Shown here piece after piece: positions 6,122 to 8,069 of a DNA stretch of 8,069 nucleotides. The first letter of the stretch is position 1; each line of letters starts with the position of its first letter. A model generated the notes under the pieces. It was not told the origin of the DNA. It ran no database searches and saw only the letters and a program-made list of their open reading frames with translations. The DNA lies in the NCBI GenBank assembly GCA_001779955.1, contig MFES01000032.1:6679-14747 (forward strand), read 5' to 3'. Both the position numbers and the translations under genes were made by a program. The DNA is from Candidatus Doudnabacteria bacterium RIFCSPHIGHO2_02_FULL_46_11. GTDB taxonomy: Bacteria; Patescibacteriota; Doudnabacteria; UBA920; 2-02-FULL-46-11.

Positions 6122-6205
6122 GCCCGGGTGGTGAAATGGCAAACACTCACGACTTAAGATCGTGCGCCGAAAGGCTTGCGGGTTCAAGTCCCGCCCCGGG
6201 CACCA
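6122..6205 (+). tRNA. tRNA-Leu(TAA)
   Basis: A class II tRNA of 84 nt. The acceptor is GCCCGGG/CCCGGGC, discriminator A, encoded CCA (6203-6205). The anticodon stem CACGA/TCGTG carries loop CTTAAGA, anticodon TAA (6155-6157). The long variable arm is GCC-GAAA-GGC (6166-6175), and the T-arm CGGG-TTCAAGT-CCCG. Position 37 is G, whereas bacterial tRNAs that read UNN codons usually carry A37. Confidence 0.96.
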
Positions 6206-6232
6206 ATAAGGAACTTTGTCGGAATTGAAAAT

Positions 6233-6691
6233 ATGGCAATTCCCTTAAAACCAGTTAAACAAAGCCCGGCCATGTGCGGGCCGGCAAGCCTAGTTTCTCT
6301 GCTGGGTTTTTATGGCCTCGAAAAAACCGAGCAAGAACTAGCTGAACTATGTGGCACTGATTTGCAAAAAGGGACAAGCAATCAAAAACTCATAAGTGCT
6401 TTGCAAAACCTGGGTGTTAATGTTTTGGCTTCTGAAAATGGCACCTGGGAAGTTTTACAAAACTTGATAATGCGCAATGTTCCGGCGCTGGTGGGCTGGC
6501 AGTCGGAAAAAGAGGATCATTTTTCCATAGTTACTGATATCAGCGATGATGAAGTAACTTTAATGGACCCGGAAATCGGTCAATTTAAAAAAATTGCCAA
6601 AGATGAATTTATGGCTAATTGGTGGGATAGTGATTGGCAAACGGGCAAGGTTTTAAAGCAATGGTTCGCGACGATTGAAGTGGTGAATTAG
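6233..6691 (+). CDS. C39-like papain-fold cysteine peptidase, cytoplasmic
   Basis: 152 residues. The start QSPAMCGPASLVSLLGFYG holds the oxyanion Gln (Q10) and nucleophile Cys (C15) in the C39 spacing. The helix/loop region TEQELAELCGTDLQKGTSNQ (32-51) matches C39-type proteins. The catalytic His is H96 (EDHFSIV) and the likely third residue D112 (VTLMDPE). So all triad positions are present. C39 domains usually cut double-glycine leader peptides inside ABC exporters, but this one stands alone with no transporter domain and no signal peptide; the substrate is unknown. A longer frame starting with TTG at 6176 would run through the T-arm of tRNA-Leu and is rejected; the ATG at 6233 is the first sensible start. 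Ribosome site weak (GGAA about 9 nt upstream). Confidence 0.82.
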   Translation: MAIPLKPVKQSPAMCGPASLVSLLGFYGLEKTEQELAELCGTDLQKGTSNQKLISALQNLGVNVLASENGTWEVLQNLIMRNVPALVGWQSEKEDHFSIVTDISDDEVTLMDPEIGQFKKIAKDEFMANWWDSDWQTGKVLKQWFATIEVVN

Positions 6692-6694
6692 GTC

Positions 6695-6722
6695 TGGACA
6701 AATCGGTAAAAAAATGTAAAAT
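6695..6722 (+). promoter_or_regulatory. tRNA-Phe promoter
   Basis: TGGACA (6695-6700, 5 of 6 matches), a 16-base spacer, then TAAAAT (6717-6722, 5 of 6). It begins 4 bases after the peptidase stop and its -10 ends 9 bases before the tRNA. Confidence 0.55.
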
Positions 6723-6731
6723 ATATTTTGC

Positions 6732-6806
6732 GCCGCGGTAGCTCAGTGGTAGAGCATTCGCCTGAAGAGCGATTGGTCGTCAGTTCAATTCTGACCCGCG
6801 GCACCA
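6732..6806 (+). tRNA. tRNA-Phe(GAA)
   Basis: The acceptor is GCCGCGG/CCGCGGC, discriminator A, encoded CCA (6804-6806). The D-arm is GCTC/GAGC. The anticodon stem is TTCGC/GCGAT, with a T-T mismatch at the outer 27-43 pair and loop CTGAAGA, anticodon GAA (6764-6766). The T-arm is GTCAG-TTCAATT-CTGAC. Position 37 is G instead of the usual bacterial A. A 14-bp hairpin starts within its CCA. Confidence 0.95.
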
Positions 6807-6861
6807 CTTCTTCGCTCCTGACGGAGCTCCGAAGTGCAAGCATTTCGGGAGCGAAGAAGTG
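6805..6861 (+). repeat. Long hairpin starting in the CCA of tRNA-Phe
   Basis: A perfect 14-bp inverted repeat, CACTTCTTCGCTCC (6805-6818) against GGAGCGAAGAAGTG (6848-6861). Inside it a second palindrome pairs CCGAAGTGC (6829-6837) with GCATTTCGG (6840-6848), with one G-T pair, and CGGAGCTCCG (6822-6831) is self-complementary. No T-run follows. The first two bases are the CA of the tRNA 3' end, so tRNA and hairpin compete for them. It resembles REP-type intergenic repeats; whether copies exist elsewhere cannot be seen here. Confidence 0.6.
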
Positions 6862-6891
6862 TCCTACGAAGCTTTACGCGAAGTAGGACAC
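6859..6891 (+). repeat. Second hairpin GTGTCCTAC ... GTAGGACAC
   Basis: A perfect 9-bp inverted repeat (6859-6867 with 6883-6891) around the 15-nt centre GAAGCTTTACGCGAA. It shares its first three bases with the end of the previous hairpin, so the two form one composite unit between tRNA-Phe and tRNA-Gly. No T-run and no promoter for tRNA-Gly is visible after it, so tRNA-Gly is probably cut from a joint transcript. Confidence 0.6.
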
Positions 6892-6901
6892 CCATACACG
6901 C

Positions 6902-6976
6902 GCGGGTATCGTATAATGGCTATTATGCGTCCTTGCCAAGGACGAGAAACGGGTTCGACTCCCGTTACCCGCTCCA
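6902..6976 (+). tRNA. tRNA-Gly(GCC)
   Basis: The acceptor is GCGGGTA/TACCCGC, discriminator T, encoded CCA (6974-6976). The anticodon stem CGTCC/GGACG carries loop TTGCCAA, anticodon GCC (6935-6937). The T-arm is ACGGG-TTCGACT-CCCGT. Its last 12 bases recur exactly at 7121-7132, and its CCA is the first part of an 18-bp hairpin. Confidence 0.96.
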
Positions 6977-7013
6977 GAAGCCTATCAGCTATTTATAGTT
7001 GGTAGGCTTCTGG
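6974..7013 (+). terminator. 18-bp hairpin beginning at the tRNA-Gly CCA, terminator-like
   Basis: 6974-6991 pairs with 6996-7013 along 18 bp with two G-T pairs and the loop TTTA; the first three bases are the tRNA CCA. It is followed only by ATTTTCGG, a short T-run, so termination may be partial. It could instead be a processing or stability signal. Confidence 0.5.
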
Positions 7014-7022
7014 ATTTTCGGG

Positions 7023-7070
7023 AACGGCAAAGCCGTTACGCCGCCTTGGGGCTCCGAAGGGTGCCGGCGG
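7023..7070 (+). repeat. Two adjacent GC-rich hairpins
   Basis: AACGGC-AAA-GCCGTT (7023-7037) is a perfect 6-bp stem. It is followed by CCGCC (7041-7045) facing GGCGG (7066-7070), with inner pairing between CCTT and AAGG. These belong to the hairpin-rich, non-coding stretch 6977-7131. Reading frames through it are not credible genes. Confidence 0.4.
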
Positions 7071-7132
7071 GCACAACCTATCGGCGCAAGAAACCCGGTC
7101 TTTGGCGAAGCCAAAGTTTCTTACCCGCTCCA
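7067..7132 (+). pseudogene. tRNA-Gly-like remnant or tRNA-like structure
   Basis: The 5' end GCGGGCA (7067-7073) and the 3' end TACCCGC-T-CCA (7122-7132) rebuild the tRNA-Gly acceptor stem with one mismatch (C-A), the same discriminator T and an encoded CCA. AGAAAC (7089-7094) matches AGAAAC before the real T-stem. No anticodon arm is recognisable. The place of the T-arm is taken by a hairpin CTTTGGC-GAA-GCCAAAG (7100-7116), enclosed by AAGAAA/TTTCTT (7088-7093 with 7117-7122). The short GC-rich 5' match could be chance; the 12-bp 3' match hardly is. Confidence 0.35.
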
Positions 7133-7171
7133 AGAAAAAACCGTTACCATTTATGGTGGCGTTTTTTTCTT
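7132..7171 (+). terminator. Strong terminator of the tRNA-Phe/tRNA-Gly unit
   Basis: AAGAAAAAA-C-CGTTACCAT (7132-7150) pairs with ATGGTGGCG-TTTTTTTCTT (7153-7171). The core pairs with two G-T pairs, the ideal loop is TTTA, and the stem ends in a 7-T run. The A-rich left arm makes it work in both directions. It begins at the A of the remnant's CCA. Confidence 0.75.
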
Positions 7172-7180
7172 AACTGCGAT

Positions 7181-7210
7181 TGGATAAAAGTAGCAATTTT
7201 TTGTTATGAT
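7181..7210 (+). promoter_or_regulatory. Promoter of the P-loop kinase gene, probably leaderless
   Basis: TGGATA (7181-7186), an 18-base spacer, then extended -10 TG-T-TATGAT (7202-7210). The ATG begins at 7217, six bases after the -10, at the expected transcription start. No Shine-Dalgarno sequence can exist before it. Confidence 0.6.
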
Positions 7211-7216
7211 TGGTTT

Positions 7217-7726
7217 ATGAAGCTCATGATTCTTAACGGTCCTTGCGCAGTTGGCAAAAGCACTATCGCGGCCAAACTACATGAACTAATCCCATTGTCT
7301 TTTTTACTTGATGTAGACGCACAAATGCGTTTTATTAGTCACTATCGTGAATACCCCGAGGAACGCAAGAAAGCTACAATTGCGATTTCTGACGTGCTAA
7401 TAAACGCAATGCTTGAATTGGGCCACGATGTCATTGTCGATAAAATGATTTTTCATGAGGAAATACTGGATTCCTACTATTCTCTGGCGGAAAAATATAA
7501 TGCAAAAGTTTACGAAATTATTCTTTGGGCACCAAAAGAAGTCATTTTGCAACGAGCCGATGATCGAGGTTGGCGAAAAGATGGTTTGCTTACACCGGAA
7601 AAATTAGAGATTTTCTGGGACAAAATTAATCAGCTTAAAGAAAATAGGGCTAATGCGGTAATTTTTGATACCTCTAAGATGAGTGAAGAACTTGTTTTTC
7701 AAAAAGTAAAAAAGCTTGTTATTTAA
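7217..7726 (+). CDS. P-loop (AAA_33/zeta-like) small kinase or phosphotransferase
   Basis: 169 residues. The Walker A loop GPCAVGKST (8-16) follows a first strand KLMILN. An acidic pair DVD (32-34) follows strand two. VIVDK (72-76) ends the strand where this group has its base or Walker B acid, and an Arg-rich lid ADDRGWRKDG (114-123) carries R117 and R120. This layout fits stand-alone P-loop kinases such as gluconate/shikimate-kinase-like, chloramphenicol phosphotransferase-like or zeta-toxin-like proteins; the substrate cannot be told. No antitoxin gene lies beside it. The frame is open back to 7046, but that extension runs through the terminator at 7132-7171 and upstream hairpins, so the ATG at 7217 is chosen; 7226 (MILNG) is the alternative. 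A terminator follows at 7754-7792. Confidence 0.8.
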   Translation: MKLMILNGPCAVGKSTIAAKLHELIPLSFLLDVDAQMRFISHYREYPEERKKATIAISDVLINAMLELGHDVIVDKMIFHEEILDSYYSLAEKYNAKVYEIILWAPKEVILQRADDRGWRKDGLLTPEKLEIFWDKINQLKENRANAVIFDTSKMSEELVFQKVKKLVI

Positions 7727-7753
7727 ATTTCTATTCATTCCGATAAAACACGT

Positions 7754-7792
7754 AAAAAAGTCATCAGCGAAAAGTGATGGCTTTTTCTTTTT
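7754..7792 (+). terminator. Terminator of the kinase gene
   Basis: AAAAAG-TCATCA (7755-7766) pairs with TGATGG-CTTTTT (7775-7786), 12 bp with one G-T pair, loop GCGAAAAG. It is followed by CTTTTT up to 7792. The next promoter's -10 starts immediately after it. Confidence 0.8.
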
Positions 7793-7800
7793 GCTATAAT
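7792..7800 (+). promoter_or_regulatory. Extended -10 promoter of the membrane-protein gene, probably leaderless
   Basis: TG-C-TATAAT (7792-7800) is a perfect extended -10. No -35 box is visible, since the upstream DNA is the terminator stem. The ATG at 7807 is six bases downstream, where transcription should start. Confidence 0.6.
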
Positions 7801-7806
7801 AAACCC

Positions 7807-8069
7807 ATGCAGACCAAAACCTCAAAACTATATGATTGGCTGTTTGTTGTTTTCGCGAGCATTCAAGTAGCCGGCGCTTTTATCGACGGCTGGGCGCACG
7901 TTCATCTTGATTCCGCGCTTGAAACCTTCTTCACACCGTGGCATGCGGTATTTTATTTTGGTTTATTCGGGGTAAGCGCCCTTGTTATCGGTCAGTATTT
8001 ACTTAATTTGCGCAAAGGCTATTCCTGGAAAAATGCCCTGCCGCAAGAGTACTTAGTTTCCCTCCTCGG
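7807..8069 (+). CDS. Multi-pass membrane protein, N-terminal part (cut by window edge)
   Basis: 87 codons are seen from ATG 7807; the frame stays open to the window end. Two hydrophobic segments lie at about residues 9-28 (YDWLFVVFASIQVAGAFIDGW) and 44-66 (PWHAVFYFGLFGVSALVIGQY). Three histidines sit near the membrane face between them: DGWAHVHLD (27-35) and TPWHA (43-47). Such His placement can bind metal or haem, but I do not recognise the family and this is only a suggestion. The leader is absent (see promoter 7792-7800). The frame is in the gap after a terminator and has normal codon use, so it is a real gene. Confidence 0.72.
   Translation, partial: MQTKTSKLYDWLFVVFASIQVAGAFIDGWAHVHLDSALETFFTPWHAVFYFGLFGVSALVIGQYLLNLRKGYSWKNALPQEYLVSLL

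Larger units (their letters stand above)
6965..7132. repeat. 12-bp direct repeat of the tRNA-Gly 3' end (6965-6976 and 7121-7132)
   Basis: TTACCCGCTCCA occurs at both ends, 156 bp apart. Duplication of a tRNA 3' end is what site-specific integration into tRNA genes leaves behind, but the interval holds no integrase and is only hairpins. A partial tRNA duplication is the other explanation. Confidence 0.5.

Noticed and set aside
6176..6232. N-terminal extension of the peptidase (TTG start, beginning MRVQVPPRAP)
   Set aside because: It translates the T-arm and acceptor of tRNA-Leu, a well-known false extension; the ATG at 6233 directly precedes the conserved Gln/Cys region.
6805..7132. CRISPR array or small IS from the dense palindromes
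   Set aside because: No regularly spaced identical repeats, no transposase or integrase, and no terminal inverted repeats around the direct repeat.
6999..7187. 62-residue open frame after tRNA-Gly
   Set aside because: It lies wholly in hairpins, the remnant and the terminator; the composition does not look like a protein.
7046..7216. 57-residue N-terminal extension of the kinase
   Set aside because: It runs through the tRNA-like remnant, a strong terminator and the promoter, and the P-loop starts just after the ATG at 7217.

Overview
The window looks like a chromosomal piece of a small-genome bacterium. The likeliest source is a Candidate Phyla Radiation (Patescibacteria) lineage. Pointers are a four-domain ribosomal protein S1, a gyrA cluster that also encodes an MBL-fold protein and a one-pass membrane protein of no known family, very short intergenic gaps, and scattered single tRNA genes. 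This placement is inference; there is no rRNA or other decisive marker here. All seven complete genes stop with TAA or TAG, and none needs an in-frame TGA.

Left block (1-4101, minus strand): reading from right to left, an MBL-fold protein lacking its metal ligands, a single-pass membrane protein, gyrA (DNA gyrase subunit A) and a TPR protein cut by the window edge. Gaps are 1, 8 and 13 bp, so this is very probably one operon. Its extended -10 promoter lies near 4189-4217.

Central control region (4102-4516): divergent promoters for the gyrA operon and for rpsA, with a dyad between them. The roughly 230-nt rpsA leader folds on paper into a long helix closing a multi-helix junction directly beside the ribosome entry site. 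It is a candidate autoregulatory RNA. rpsA (4517-5710) follows.

Right block (5711-7171, plus strand): a hairpin and a terminator whose loop carries the -35 box of the next promoter. Then come tRNA-Cys, a 66-codon hypothetical gene, tRNA-Leu, a C39-like cysteine peptidase gene, tRNA-Phe, two large hairpins, tRNA-Gly, more hairpins, a tRNA-Gly-like remnant ending in CCA, and a strong terminator. In several places a hairpin arm begins inside the CCA of a tRNA.

Right end (7172-8069, plus strand): a P-loop kinase-like gene and a partial membrane-protein gene. Each has its ATG exactly six bases after an extended -10 box, so both transcripts are probably leaderless.

Most likely new biology: the rpsA leader RNA, the tRNA-like remnant with the 3'-end hairpins, and the leaderless promoter geometry. 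No defence system, CRISPR array or intact mobile element was found.
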